This document shows positions 52,758 to 60,679 of a stretch of 64,000 bases of DNA, piece by piece. The notes below the pieces were generated by a model. That model did not search any database. It was not told the DNA's origin and was given only the letters and a program-made list of their open reading frames with translations. The DNA lies in the NCBI GenBank assembly GCA_963773945.1, contig CAVZDD010000005.1:372001-436000 (forward strand). The letters run 5' to 3'. The translations under genes were made by a program, and so were the position numbers. Every line of letters starts with the position of its first letter. Within the stretch, counting starts at the first letter, position 1. The stretch comes from JAKIWV01 sp963773945 (GTDB taxonomy: Archaea; Thermoplasmatota; Thermoplasmata; Lutacidiplasmatales; UBA184).

Positions 52758-53816
52758 ATGGCAGTTGATCCGGAGAAGTTGAATGCGTTCATGGGGAAGT
52801 TCGTCCAGGATCTTGGAGCGAATTTTCACGGGCCTTCTGTATTGATCGGGGAGCAGCTCGGGCTCTACAAAGCCCTCGCGGCCGCGGGACCCTCCACCTC
52901 GGCCCAGCTCGCGGAGCGCACGGGGGTGGGGGAGCGGTACCTTCGGGAGTGGCTGGCCGCCCAGGCCGCTTCGGGCTATGTGGAGTACGACCCGACCACC
53001 CACCAATTCTCGATGACGCCCGAGCAGAAGTTCGCGTTGACCGATGAGGAGAGTCCGGCCTACATTCCTGGGGCGTTCTACAGCGCCGCCTCCCTCTACA
53101 AAGACCAGCGGAAGATTGCGGACGCGGTTCGGGCCGGCAATGGCCTCGGATGGCACGAGCACCACAACGACCTGTTCGTCGGGACCCGAAAATTCTTCCG
53201 GCCCGGTTACCTGGCGAACCTCGTCAGTGCCTGGCTACCCGCTCTAGAAGACGTCGTGCCGAAGCTGAAGGCGGGCGCGCAAGTGGCCGACGTGGGATGC
53301 GGCCTCGGAGCCTCCACGATCATCATGGCCAAGGCCTTCCCCAAATCGAAGTTCCTGGGGTTCGACTACCATCTCGAGTCGATCGAATGGGCCCGGAACG
53401 ACGCCGTGTCCCAAGGGGTGACTCAAAACGCCGATTTCGAATTCGCGACCGCGAAGAGTTTCCGGGGCCAGGACTACGATCTCGTGACGTTCTTCGATTG
53501 CCTGCACGACATGGGGGACCCGGTAGGGGCGGTGGAGCATGTGCGGAAGTCCCTCAAACCCGATGGCACGCTGATGGCGGTCGAGCCATTCGCCCACGAG
53601 CACCTGGAAGAGAATCTCAACCCCGTGGGCCGCGTCTTCTACAGCGCATCGATGCTGATCTGCGTTCCGTGTTCCCTCTCGCAAGAGGTGGGGAAGGGCC
53701 TGGGAGCCCAGGCCAGCGACTCGAGTCTTTTCGAGGTGTTCCGGGCCGGAGGGTTCACCCGGGTGCGCAAGCCGGTCGAAACGCCGTTCAACCGGGTCTT
53801 CGAGGCGCGACCGTAG
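52758..53816 (+). CDS. Winged-helix plus class I methyltransferase (O-methyltransferase-like)
   Basis: In 352 residues, 1-110 include an N-terminal helical/winged-helix segment (PSTSAQLAERTGVGERYLREWLAAQAASGYVEYDPTTHQFSMTPEQKFAL), the arrangement of small-molecule O-methyltransferases. Residues about 175-340 are the Rossmann domain with VADVGCGLGASTIIMAKAF, FDYHLESIEWARND, VTFFDCLHDMGDP and LKPDGTLMAVEPF. Similar proteins are annotated as S20/UbiE-like methyltransferases; the substrate is unknown. The start is ATG 52758. Confidence 0.85.
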   Translation: MAVDPEKLNAFMGKFVQDLGANFHGPSVLIGEQLGLYKALAAAGPSTSAQLAERTGVGERYLREWLAAQAASGYVEYDPTTHQFSMTPEQKFALTDEESPAYIPGAFYSAASLYKDQRKIADAVRAGNGLGWHEHHNDLFVGTRKFFRPGYLANLVSAWLPALEDVVPKLKAGAQVADVGCGLGASTIIMAKAFPKSKFLGFDYHLESIEWARNDAVSQGVTQNADFEFATAKSFRGQDYDLVTFFDCLHDMGDPVGAVEHVRKSLKPDGTLMAVEPFAHEHLEENLNPVGRVFYSASMLICVPCSLSQEVGKGLGAQASDSSLFEVFRAGGFTRVRKPVETPFNRVFEARP

Positions 53817-53924
53817 GGCCCCAATCGGTCGTTGAGCCGTGGAACGCCCCCGGAAAGGAATCCGTCAACGGCAGCTAGCAAAGGACCGTGCCGGCGGTGC
53901 CGGATCGGGGGGGGTCGACCGATA

Positions 53925-54335
53925 TCACTCGATCTCCGAGCGAAGCAGGACTGCACGATATCCGATGGGCACGTCCGCCAGCATCACCGGCCAGGAACCG
54001 CCGAACCGCGCGGGATCTGTCGTGAATTCTAGGTGGAGATTGGCCGCCAGCTTCTCGAAGCCCTGCTGGAGTTGCCCCGCGAACCGGTTCAAGTCGCTCG
54101 ATCGGCTATCGACTGGAACGAGCCGAAGCTGAGCCTCGTTCAGCGAGGCATTCACGTCGAGGTAGCCGGCATAGGCACTGACAGAGATTTCGGGTTCGTG
54201 GAGCTGGAAATTCGATCGGAATAGATCCGCTCCCAACATGACGTCCCGGACGGCGGTGAAGACACGAAATTTCAGCCGTTCTCGGACCTTCATGGCCCGT
54301 TCCTGTTCTCGCCGAGAAAGCTGCGCCGGATCCAT
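53925..54335 (-). CDS. Protein of unknown function, 136 residues
   Basis: From ATG 54335 this reads MDPAQLSRREQERAMKVRERLKFRVFTAVRDVMLGADLFRSNFQLHEPEISVSAYAGYLDVNASLNEAQLRLVPVDSRSSDL. It is amphipathic with a basic helix at the start and alternating strands after it, ending in GGSWPVMLADVPIGYRAVLLRSEIE. There is no membrane segment or known motif. A TATA-like CTTTAGTAC on the minus strand is 31-39 bp upstream. No family recognised. Confidence 0.5.
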   Translation of the reverse strand: MDPAQLSRREQERAMKVRERLKFRVFTAVRDVMLGADLFRSNFQLHEPEISVSAYAGYLDVNASLNEAQLRLVPVDSRSSDLNRFAGQLQQGFEKLAANLHLEFTTDPARFGGSWPVMLADVPIGYRAVLLRSEIE

Positions 54336-54490
54336 GGGCGTTCCTGTCCGGCGGGAATTCGTGCGTACTAAAGACGCTCGCGTCGGCGAGCCGATCCTCA
54401 CATCAGCCTCCAGCCTGAGTCCGAAGTCGGGCCCCGGAGGAGAAGAACGCGGCGCCGTCCCACGGCCATCTCCAGGTCCCCTGGAATGGG

Positions 54491-54510
54491 GGTGCAACCC
54501 CCATAGTACC
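54491..54510 (+). repeat. Dispersed 20-bp dyad, copy 8 (right arm degraded)
   Basis: GGTGCAACCCCCATAGTACC: perfect left arm, right arm with two changes. It is 156 bp upstream of the gene starting at 54335. Confidence 0.5.
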
Positions 54511-54550
54511 CTTCAGCCACTTCCGATGACGCGATGGAACCCGGGGTTTG

Positions 54551-55243
54551 TCAGACCGTGCGTCGCTCGGTCAGGATTAACTGCCGATCGATACCTCGGG
54601 AACGGACGTCCATGGCTCGATCGAAATCAGCGCTCGAGAGTCGCTGGTCGGCTCCCAAGTCGGGGTCGTGGAACTGGACCCAGCCGCCCTCCAGACCGGT
54701 AACGACCACCCAGTGCAGAACCCCCTCCGGAAAGTTGGGGTCCGGGGCGTAGGATCCCTGATTCACCATCACGATCGCCGGGCGACCCAACGCGTCCGGC
54801 TGCCGGAGCCGGTCGACGGTGACCGTTTCAACCTGAAGGTGCACTCCGGCTCGGCGAGCTTGCCACTCCTGGAATCGGGCCCCCGGGGTGGCCAGGTACC
54901 CGAAGACTTTGCCAATCTTGTCGAAATTCGACCCGGATTCCGGGCGGAACTGGAATCGGGGCCGTTCCTTCACCACGGTCACTCGCGCGCCGGAGCTGAG
55001 GAGAAGGGTGGCGAGACCGAAGGATTCCGTCATGCTGAATGGAGCGATCCAGCTGCGTACCCACGGCACCATGTCCGATCCTTTCGGAACCACGGGGGAT
55101 CCGTCGAGCCATCCACGGACCATTTGGACGCACGCGGGTCCGCAGCTCCCGAGCATGGTCTGCTTGAAGTACGGGACGGGAAGGGCCACAGGCGGCGAGA
55201 GCGGTCGTGCCCTTAACGGGTACGGGGTCGCGGCGAAGTCCAC
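54551..55243 (-). CDS. C39-like papain-fold cysteine protease
   Basis: In 230 residues, VPYFKQTMLGSCGPACVQMVRGWLDG carries the catalytic Cys34 of the peptidase C39 (BtrH-like) fold; GVLHWVVVTGLEGGWVQFHDPDLG supplies the His and Asp. No ABC transporter is fused or adjacent, so it is not a bacteriocin exporter; stand-alone C39-like domains are thought to act as peptidases or amidases. The start is the first ATG at 55243. Confidence 0.75.
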   Translation of the reverse strand: MDFAATPYPLRARPLSPPVALPVPYFKQTMLGSCGPACVQMVRGWLDGSPVVPKGSDMVPWVRSWIAPFSMTESFGLATLLLSSGARVTVVKERPRFQFRPESGSNFDKIGKVFGYLATPGARFQEWQARRAGVHLQVETVTVDRLRQPDALGRPAIVMVNQGSYAPDPNFPEGVLHWVVVTGLEGGWVQFHDPDLGADQRLSSADFDRAMDVRSRGIDRQLILTERRTV

Positions 55244-55383
55244 TGGCTACCAACCGGGTAGGGGTGCCACAATCGAGGGGGGCAGGGACGAAGTCCTCAA
55301 CACGCGCAGCGATGTGAATCTCCCTCGAATCGTTGAGCTCGCCGAAACGATACTGATTCGTAGGGAGGCGTTGGTCCCGCCGC

Positions 55384-55899
55384 ATGAGTCTCGCAGAGGT
55401 GCAGACGTGGGTGAGCATCGCGGCGTCGTTGGCGCTCGTGGCATCGGTGATGATTTTAGCATACAACGTGCGGGCAAGCCGGATCGACGCGCGACGAAAC
55501 CTAGCTTTCTCGATGATGGAACGACTTACCTCAGCGGACTTTGCGGAGCGCCGATGGAAAATGCACCAATCGGTCGAGGCCGCCGCTGCCGCCGGTTGGC
55601 GGGAGTTCGGCAATAGTCTGGAGGATTTTGAAAGCCGGTCCTTCGCCTATCAGTATGAACTCATCGGCCAGATGGTGAAGTCGGGAACGCTGGACTACTT
55701 GCTAGTCCGGGATTTCATGCGGTACACTGTAGTGACGGACTGGAACGCATTCGAGCCGTTGGATACGCATCTCAAGGAACGGTATCCGGGACGCCCGAGC
55801 CCCTGGACTCGGTTCCGGCAATTGGCCAAGCGGATCACCACAGAACTAGAAGGTCCACAGCTGAGGGGAGAGGAACCTCCCGCCCCCAGCGTATATTGA
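55384..55899 (+). CDS. Membrane-anchored helical protein, relative of the gene at 25480
   Basis: In 171 residues, one N-terminal TM helix (TWVSIAASLALVASVMILAYNV) is followed by a short basic linker and a helical domain (SFAYQYELIGQMVKSGTLDYLLVRDFMRYTVVTDWNAFEPL). The layout (TM helix, R/N-rich linker, acidic F/Y segment, Y-x-V-x-D) matches the DUF4760-like gene at 25480. The C-terminal 20 residues are polar. The start is ATG 55384, in an AT-richer stretch than neighbouring genes. Role unknown. Confidence 0.6.
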   Translation: MSLAEVQTWVSIAASLALVASVMILAYNVRASRIDARRNLAFSMMERLTSADFAERRWKMHQSVEAAAAAGWREFGNSLEDFESRSFAYQYELIGQMVKSGTLDYLLVRDFMRYTVVTDWNAFEPLDTHLKERYPGRPSPWTRFRQLAKRITTELEGPQLRGEEPPAPSVY

Positions 55900-56059
55900 A
55901 CGCGCTTCCTGGAAGACCGGTTAAGTTCCTATCTCCGCGCCGCTCGGGGAGAAATCGGTCATTCCGGCGACATCCAAACCGGTTCTCGCCCAACTGCTTG
56001 CGGCAGATGTAACTAGTGACGACGGCTTCCCCTTCGGTGAGTGTCGGGGGGGACCGAGA

Positions 56060-57196
56060 TTGCTAGTAGGCGCAGCGGAAGTGGAGTTCGCCGGAAGGAT
56101 GGCCATGATGGCAGCAGCACAGGGAGCCGCTTCGATCCAAGCAGCTGCCGCGGCAGCGATGCATGGAACCGAGGCTATCCGAGGGACGTTAGCGCTCCGT
56201 GGATCGGAAATGATCCGGGGGACGAGCCTGGTTGCCGGTCGAATGGCTCGCGGAACGGAAGCGTTGAGGGGCGCGCTCGCCCTACATGGGTCGGAAGCGA
56301 TCCGGGGGGCAAGGATGGTTCCCGGTCGGATGGCTCGCGGAACGGAAGCGTTGAGGGGCGCGCTCGCCTTACATGGGTCGGAAGCGATCCGGGGGGCAAG
56401 GATGGTTCCCGGTCGGATGGCTCGGGGAACGGAGGCTTTGACCGGCGCGCTCGCCCTACATGGGTCGGAAGCGATTCGGGGGACGAGCCTGGTTGCCGGT
56501 CGGATGGCTCGGGGAACGGAAGCCTTGAGGGGCGCGCTCGCCTTACATGGGTCGGAGGCGATCCCGGGGGCACGCATTGTTCCCGGTCGGATCGCTCGCG
56601 GCGCAGACGAATTGAGTGGAGCGCTCGCGCTTCGTGCATCGGAAGCGATTCGGGGGGCAAGCATTGTTCCTGGCCGGGTCGCGCGCGGAACTGATGAATT
56701 GAGGGGCGCGCTCGCCCTACATGGGTCGGAAGCGATCCGGGGGGCAAGCCTGGTTGCCGGTCGGATGGCTCGGGGAACGGAAGCTTTGACTGGCGCGCTC
56801 GCCTTACATGGGTCGGAAGCGATTCGGGGGGCGAGCACCGTTCCCGGTCGGATGGCTCGCGGAACGGAAGCTTTGACCGGCGCGCTCGCCTTACATGGAT
56901 CGGAAGCGATTCGGGGGGCGAGCACCGTTCCCGGTCGGTTGGCTCGCGGCACCGAGGCCCTGAGAGGTACGATGGCACTCGGGGCGGCGGACCTGATGCG
57001 AGGAGCGAACGCGGCTCACGATCGGATTGCGGCCCAAGGCGCGGCGGCGACCCGTTTCTGGGCAGGGGTAGCGGCTCGGGGCGCGGCAGCGATTCACGCC
57101 ATGGCCGCTCTCCAAGGACTTGTGGCCAAGGGGATCGGTACGAAGGCACTGGGCCTCAAAGCGTTGGCAAACCGAGGGGCGATTATCGCTCGGTGA
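56060..57196 (+). CDS. Tandem 29-residue repeat protein, unknown function
   Basis: In 378 residues, after a short Ala/Met-rich start (MAMMAAAQGAASIQ) come one 28-residue and nine 29-residue repeats, consensus MARGTEALRGALALHGSEAIRGASLVPGR-like. Each unit has two amphipathic pieces around GxEAxRG. A helical Ala/Gly tail follows (AIHAMAALQGLVAKG). Base changes between copies are largely synonymous in this frame (CTA/TTA, ATC/ATT, CGC/CGG), which supports translation. There is no signal peptide or TM. The start is TTG 56060, with GTG/ATG options at 56084 and 56099. Charge and length recall phasin or gas-vesicle GvpC-like helical repeat proteins, but I cannot assign it. Confidence 0.6.
   Translation: MLVGAAEVEFAGRMAMMAAAQGAASIQAAAAAAMHGTEAIRGTLALRGSEMIRGTSLVAGRMARGTEALRGALALHGSEAIRGARMVPGRMARGTEALRGALALHGSEAIRGARMVPGRMARGTEALTGALALHGSEAIRGTSLVAGRMARGTEALRGALALHGSEAIPGARIVPGRIARGADELSGALALRASEAIRGASIVPGRVARGTDELRGALALHGSEAIRGASLVAGRMARGTEALTGALALHGSEAIRGASTVPGRMARGTEALTGALALHGSEAIRGASTVPGRLARGTEALRGTMALGAADLMRGANAAHDRIAAQGAAATRFWAGVAARGAAAIHAMAALQGLVAKGIGTKALGLKALANRGAIIAR
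56159..57025 (+). repeat. Tandem 87-bp repeat array (10 units) inside the repeat protein
   Basis: Unit starts are 56159, 56243, 56330, 56417, 56504, 56591, 56678, 56765, 56852 and 56939; the first is 84 bp, the others 87. Units 2-3 and 8-9 are nearly identical pairs, so duplication is recent. Units 1, 4 and 7 end in SLVAGR and the others in xxVPGR, a three-unit (261-bp) super-period. Confidence 0.85.
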
Positions 57197-57292
57197 AACT
57201 CCAGCACGCCGGCAGCTGGAAGCTGCGGGGCCACTCTTGGGTCCCGATCGTTGACATCGATGACTAACGCGTCGCCGGTCGGGGAGGAACTC

Positions 57293-57733
57293 CTACTCAG
57301 CTAGCGCGTTGTTGGCCGCGCGGAGCCGACGGCTCATCTCCGCGAGAACACTGAGCACCACCACTGGTTCGCTCGCGGCGTACGCCCAAAACTCCCACTT
57401 CGACAGGGTGGCGAGCCTCGACGGACGGAGCGTCACCACATCGGCGGACCGGGGTTGATCGTCGAACAGCGACATTTCGCCGAAGAATTGCCCAGTGCCC
57501 AATCGCGCGAGGCGACGACTCCCGATCCGGACCTCCGTCGATCCTTCGAGGATCAGAAAGAGCCCATTCCCGGACTCCCCGCGTTTGACAACGGTCTCGC
57601 CCGCTGCAAAGTCGACCACCTTCGCATATTTCGCGAGGGTCGATAATTGACGTGGGGAAAGCACTCCGAGGATTGTGACCTTCTTGAGCCGTTTCACCAA
57701 CTGGCTCGCCGAATACGTCGACGACTTCGACAT
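57293..57733 (-). CDS. Cyclic-nucleotide-binding domain protein without effector domain
   Basis: In 146 residues, one CNB/CAP-ED beta-barrel. KVVDFAAGETVVKRGESGNGLFLILEGSTEVRI is the first half, and the phosphate-binding cassette is FGEMSLFDDQPRSADVV (Gly85, Glu86, Arg95), so cAMP or cGMP binding is plausible. There is no helix-turn-helix, kinase or channel attached. With the two cyclases at 39277 and 50272 this could be the sensor of a cyclic-nucleotide pathway, though it may bind another ligand. ATG 57733 has a TATA-like TTTTAATTC 25 bp upstream. Confidence 0.85.
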   Translation of the reverse strand: MSKSSTYSASQLVKRLKKVTILGVLSPRQLSTLAKYAKVVDFAAGETVVKRGESGNGLFLILEGSTEVRIGSRRLARLGTGQFFGEMSLFDDQPRSADVVTLRPSRLATLSKWEFWAYAASEPVVVLSVLAEMSRRLRAANNALAE

Positions 57734-57753
57734 GAGACCTCAACCTTCTACCT

Positions 57754-57762
57754 GAATTAAAA
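57754..57762 (-). promoter_or_regulatory. TATA box of the CNB gene
   Basis: Minus-strand TTTTAATTC is centred 25 bp before ATG 57733, a leaderless layout. Confidence 0.45.
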
Positions 57763-57874
57763 CGTATCTCCGATTCGCCGTGGTTCGGTTCGGATGATCT
57801 GCGGTAGTCAGGGAGGCGGTCGGGGGTTCAGAACCAAAAGCTCCTGGTCCGCGTCCTAAAACGGCGGAACGCGG

Positions 57875-57894
57875 GATGCAATCACCATTGCAAC
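57875..57894 (+). repeat. Dispersed 20-bp dyad, copy 9
   Basis: GATGCAATCACCATTGCAAC: 6-bp spacer, one change per arm. It lies between the divergent CNB gene (142 bp) and the zinc-ribbon gene (66 bp). Confidence 0.6.
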
Positions 57895-57959
57895 CATTGG
57901 ACCTGTGAGGCGCGAACCGGAACATTTTTCTCGGGCGTCGTCGGTAAGGCGATGATTGT

Positions 57960-58256
57960 ATGTCGCTGCCAGGCAACCCCCCTCTCGACCACTCATGTTC
58001 CTCGTGCGGGGAACCCATGGAGGCAGGCTCCGTAATCGGCCGGACGGTAACTGGGGGAAAAGACCCTGCGACAATCGGTTGGCTGCCGAAAGACAACGAC
58101 CCCTCGAGCCACTTGTTCGGGGATAGGTGGGCTGCGGAACCCCTCGGAAAGCTCGGGGTTACCATCTTCTCTTCGATTCCACACTTTCCGGCCCGGCGTT
58201 GTACCCAGTGCCATCGTGTCGAACTCACGTACGGCGACGCGGTGGTGTATCCTTAA
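57960..58256 (+). CDS. Small zinc-ribbon protein (DUF6487-like)
   Basis: In 98 residues, two CxxC knuckles (HSCSSCGEPMEAGSVIG near the start and ARRCTQCHRVELTYGD near the end) frame a WLPKDNDPSS-type middle. The layout fits the small DUF6487-like zinc-ribbon group whose members carry a central tryptophan segment. No membrane segment. The start is ATG 57960. Role unknown. Confidence 0.68.
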   Translation: MSLPGNPPLDHSCSSCGEPMEAGSVIGRTVTGGKDPATIGWLPKDNDPSSHLFGDRWAAEPLGKLGVTIFSSIPHFPARRCTQCHRVELTYGDAVVYP

Positions 58257-58274
58257 TCAGATACGGTTCTCCGC

Positions 58275-58294
58275 GGTGCAACCTCCGTTGCACC
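58275..58294 (+). repeat. Dispersed 20-bp dyad, copy 10 (perfect)
   Basis: GGTGCAACCTCCGTTGCACC: perfect 7-bp arms (8 including the flanking C/G), spacer CCTCCG. It lies 42 bp before the UPF0145 gene start. Confidence 0.8.
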
Positions 58295-58335
58295 TGCCGC
58301 GCTAAGTCCTTGAGTTCAGTAGCCATTCCTAACCC

Positions 58336-58743
58336 ATGTCGGCGACAGCAGCGCCCCCGGACGTGTCGAACCCGTTCGCACCCCCGACCGACATGACCAT
58401 CGTCACGACCCCGTTCCTCTCGGGACATCGCGTGACGCGCGTCATCGGTGCGACGTTTGGATTGATAGTGCGATCCAGGGGCCTCGGGCAGAACATCGCC
58501 GCGTATTTCCGAGCATGGGGGGGCGGAGAGATCAAGTTGTACACCCAGCTACTCGAGCAGGCACGCCACCAGGCCATCGAGCGACTTGCTGCGCACGCGA
58601 AGAGCCTGGGCGCGAACGCCGTCGTCGCGGTCGGATTCGATACTACCGAGATGGTAGGCTCGATGACCGAGGTTCTTGCTTATGGGACGGCGGTCGTCGT
58701 GGAGCCGGATACCTCACCGGCGCAGTCCGTCGTGCTCCGTTAA
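58336..58743 (+). CDS. YbjQ/UPF0145 family protein
   Basis: In 135 residues, MTIVTTPFLSGHRVTRVIGATFGLIVRSRGLGQNIAAYFRAWGGGEIKLYTQLLEQARHQAIERLAAHAKSLGANAVVAVGFDTTEM matches the YbjQ family (a beta-sandwich proposed to form a pentamer and sometimes called heavy-metal-binding). The start is ATG 58336; a second ATG at residue 20 begins the domain more closely. Role unknown. Confidence 0.85.
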   Translation: MSATAAPPDVSNPFAPPTDMTIVTTPFLSGHRVTRVIGATFGLIVRSRGLGQNIAAYFRAWGGGEIKLYTQLLEQARHQAIERLAAHAKSLGANAVVAVGFDTTEMVGSMTEVLAYGTAVVVEPDTSPAQSVVLR

Positions 58744-58754
58744 CGGGATGCACG

Positions 58755-58774
58755 GGTGCAATCTCTATTGGGCG
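58755..58774 (+). repeat. Dispersed 20-bp dyad, copy 11 (right arm degraded)
   Basis: GGTGCAATCTCTATTGGGCG: perfect left arm, right arm only partly kept. It lies between two converging genes, so it is not before a start codon. Confidence 0.5.
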
Positions 58775-58791
58775 TTCGGATTAAGACACTT

Positions 58792-59220
58792 TCAATCGCG
58801 ACGTTGTGCCAGAGATATGGGGTTCCCGTCCGGATCAGCCACCCACGCTGTGCGGAGATTGGGGAGGAAATCGTGCGGCGGTCTCAGAGAGGATGCCCCT
58901 TCGGCGGTCAGTCGCGTGTATGCCGCGTCGGTGTCGCGCGTCCAGAGTAGGATGTAGACGGGACGTCCCCCCAGGTCCGGGTTCAATCCGTGACTGGCGA
59001 TGGCCGCGTCCACCGAGGAGACTGCAATCGTCAACCCCGCCAGCTTCAGCTCCACATGTTCCGGCGGGCCTGTCGTAGGGTTCCGGTACGTCTCGCGGAA
59101 ACCAAGTCCCTCGTAGAACTTCACGAGCCGGATCACGTTGCGCGTGAAGAGTCCGATGGATGGATCCTGAAATGCGACCGCAGGGGTGCCACCTTGGATT
59201 GCCGGGTGTTCACTGGTCAT
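58792..59220 (-). CDS. VOC-family (glyoxalase-fold) protein
   Basis: In 142 residues, DPSIGLFTRNVIRLVKFYEGLGFRETYRNPTTGPPEHVELKLAGLTIAVSS is the first half; LLWTRDTDAAYTRLTAEGASSLRPPHDFLPNLRTAWVADPDGNPISL is the second, with WVADPDGN typical of the fold. It is similar in type to the gene at 41986 but not a close copy. ATG 59220 has a TATA-like CTTATGAT (59243-59250) about 27 bp upstream. Confidence 0.82.
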   Translation of the reverse strand: MTSEHPAIQGGTPAVAFQDPSIGLFTRNVIRLVKFYEGLGFRETYRNPTTGPPEHVELKLAGLTIAVSSVDAAIASHGLNPDLGGRPVYILLWTRDTDAAYTRLTAEGASSLRPPHDFLPNLRTAWVADPDGNPISLAQRRD

Positions 59221-59329
59221 AACTGTGCTTCAAGCGCATCCAATCATAAGTCTAATCGATTCGGATTTCACCCAGTCAATTAGAGAGTCCTGCCCGTTCT
59301 CCAGATGGGGGGGGGAACAGCAATCCGCG

Positions 59330-59348
59330 GGTGCAACCCGCATGCACC
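59330..59348 (+). repeat. Dispersed dyad, copy 12 (5-bp spacer)
   Basis: GGTGCAACCCGCATGCACC: left arm perfect, right arm one change, spacing shortened by one base. Located 110 bp upstream of the VOC gene start. Confidence 0.6.
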
Positions 59349-59391
59349 CGTGCCAGCGAGCAATCTTTGGCCGGCCGGGCCGTCGGAGGGT

Positions 59392-60495
59392 TCACCCGCG
59401 CATCTGCAGCGGCTTTCCGTCAACCTCGACCGTAGCCCCGGCGTTGATCACCCATTGGAAGAACGGTGCCGAATTCTTGCCGCCGTAGAACTTGTTGTTT
59501 CCAAGGGAGACCATGACGGCACCGAGTTCGCGATCCTCCAGCTGGGGCGTGTTGTGCAATTCCGGATTCAATCCGATTCGCATCTGGCCCGGCTGGTCTC
59601 GCCCCTTCCCTCCCTTCTTGAACTCCCGGTTGAACCGATCGAGCCCCTCCACGAACTCTGCATGGGTCAACTTCCCGTTTCGGAACTGGAAGTTCCCACC
59701 GGTGGCGACCGCGTCATCGTAGTAGTTGGTCCGATTGGCGACGATGGTTCCGTCGGCTACCGATTCGTCCAAAGCGACGCTCACCGCTCCCGATGGAAGC
59801 GTGACGAGCTGATTGAAGGGACGCTTCCGTTCCGCGGGAGTGGGGAGTCCAGTGTCGACCCGCGCAGGTCGGTGCAGGAGACCCAACGTGAGGTCAGTGC
59901 CCTGGCCGTCCAGGATTCTCAGGCGCTTCCCTCGCTCGAGCGCTCGCGCGATCGGGCGTCCGACACGGGCCATCGCGTCGGAGCTGACCATAGTTCCCCG
60001 CACCAACTCGGAAATCCACTTACCCTCGTCGGTTTTGTACGCCTTCGTCAGCGCAGGATAAGGCCGACCGATCTCGAGTCGGGCTCCTCGGACTCCCCGC
60101 TTCTGGGCGGTGGCGTACCACTTGTTGTTGAACTCAAACAGCCGGTTAAGTTGAGCCGCCGGAAGGGCGTTGAGCCGCATGCGATCCCCCGGGCCCCACA
60201 TGTGGATGTATACGTTTGTGTTTGCGAGAGCTGCCCATTCGTGGGCGGCTGGCTTTCCCAGGACTCGTTCGTGCCCGCCCCGAACCAAGTCCCAGTACGC
60301 TTCCTCATCCTCGTACGGGACTAGAACTTGTGCTCCCATCTGTCGGGCTTCGCGCGCGATGGCAACGGCCCACGGGAGGGTGTGGGTCCACGCCTCTACG
60401 ATGACCCTTTCTCCAGATTTCACGTGAAGGTGGTCTTTCAGAACGGACCGCGCAAATTTTGCTTGGGTCGCGGGCGACACCGGTGAGCTCGTCAT
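59392..60495 (-). CDS. M29-family metallo-aminopeptidase-like protein
   Basis: In 367 residues, the N-terminal Rossmann-like part has VKSGERVIVEAWTHTLPWAVAIAREARQMGAQVLVPYEDEEAYWD. The C-terminal half matches thermophilic aminopeptidase M29 (AmpS): TLPSGAVSVALDESVADGTIVANRTNYY, then KGRDQPGQMRIGLNPELHNTPQLEDRELGAVMVSLGNNKFYGGKN, with metal-binding Glu and His. The usual HxD near the end appears as KNSAPFFQWVI, so one metal ligand may differ. The start is ATG 60495. Confidence 0.72.
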   Translation of the reverse strand: MTSSPVSPATQAKFARSVLKDHLHVKSGERVIVEAWTHTLPWAVAIAREARQMGAQVLVPYEDEEAYWDLVRGGHERVLGKPAAHEWAALANTNVYIHMWGPGDRMRLNALPAAQLNRLFEFNNKWYATAQKRGVRGARLEIGRPYPALTKAYKTDEGKWISELVRGTMVSSDAMARVGRPIARALERGKRLRILDGQGTDLTLGLLHRPARVDTGLPTPAERKRPFNQLVTLPSGAVSVALDESVADGTIVANRTNYYDDAVATGGNFQFRNGKLTHAEFVEGLDRFNREFKKGGKGRDQPGQMRIGLNPELHNTPQLEDRELGAVMVSLGNNKFYGGKNSAPFFQWVINAGATVEVDGKPLQMRG

Positions 60496-60608
60496 GCCCG
60501 GCGCCTAACTCATGCACTCAATATGAACTTGGAGGGGACAGTCTATCCAAACTACCGAAGGTTCGACCGCAGGCCCCTCAAGCTTCGGGGGTGTAAACGC
60601 TCGAAATG

Positions 60609-60628
60609 CGTCCAATCCGCAATGCACC
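60609..60628 (+). repeat. Dispersed 20-bp dyad, copy 13 (weak)
   Basis: CGTCCAATCCGCAATGCACC: left arm degraded, right arm with one change. It lies 114 bp upstream of the M29-like gene. Confidence 0.35.
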
Positions 60629-60679
60629 TTCGGGGGTGCGGGCCCTAGCAATCGCCCCGAAATGGGAAGAAAGGCCTCT

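Noticed and set aside
56041..56694. Second plus-strand ORF of Gly/Ser/Arg repeats in the same array
   Set aside because: It is an off-frame reading of the same repeat; unit differences are non-synonymous here.
55921..56952. Long minus-strand ORF (343 codons) through the 29-residue repeat gene, with its own repeats
   Set aside because: Repeats without stops open several frames. Differences between units are largely synonymous only in the plus-strand 56060 frame, and the minus reading is Pro/Ala/Arg-rich without known features.
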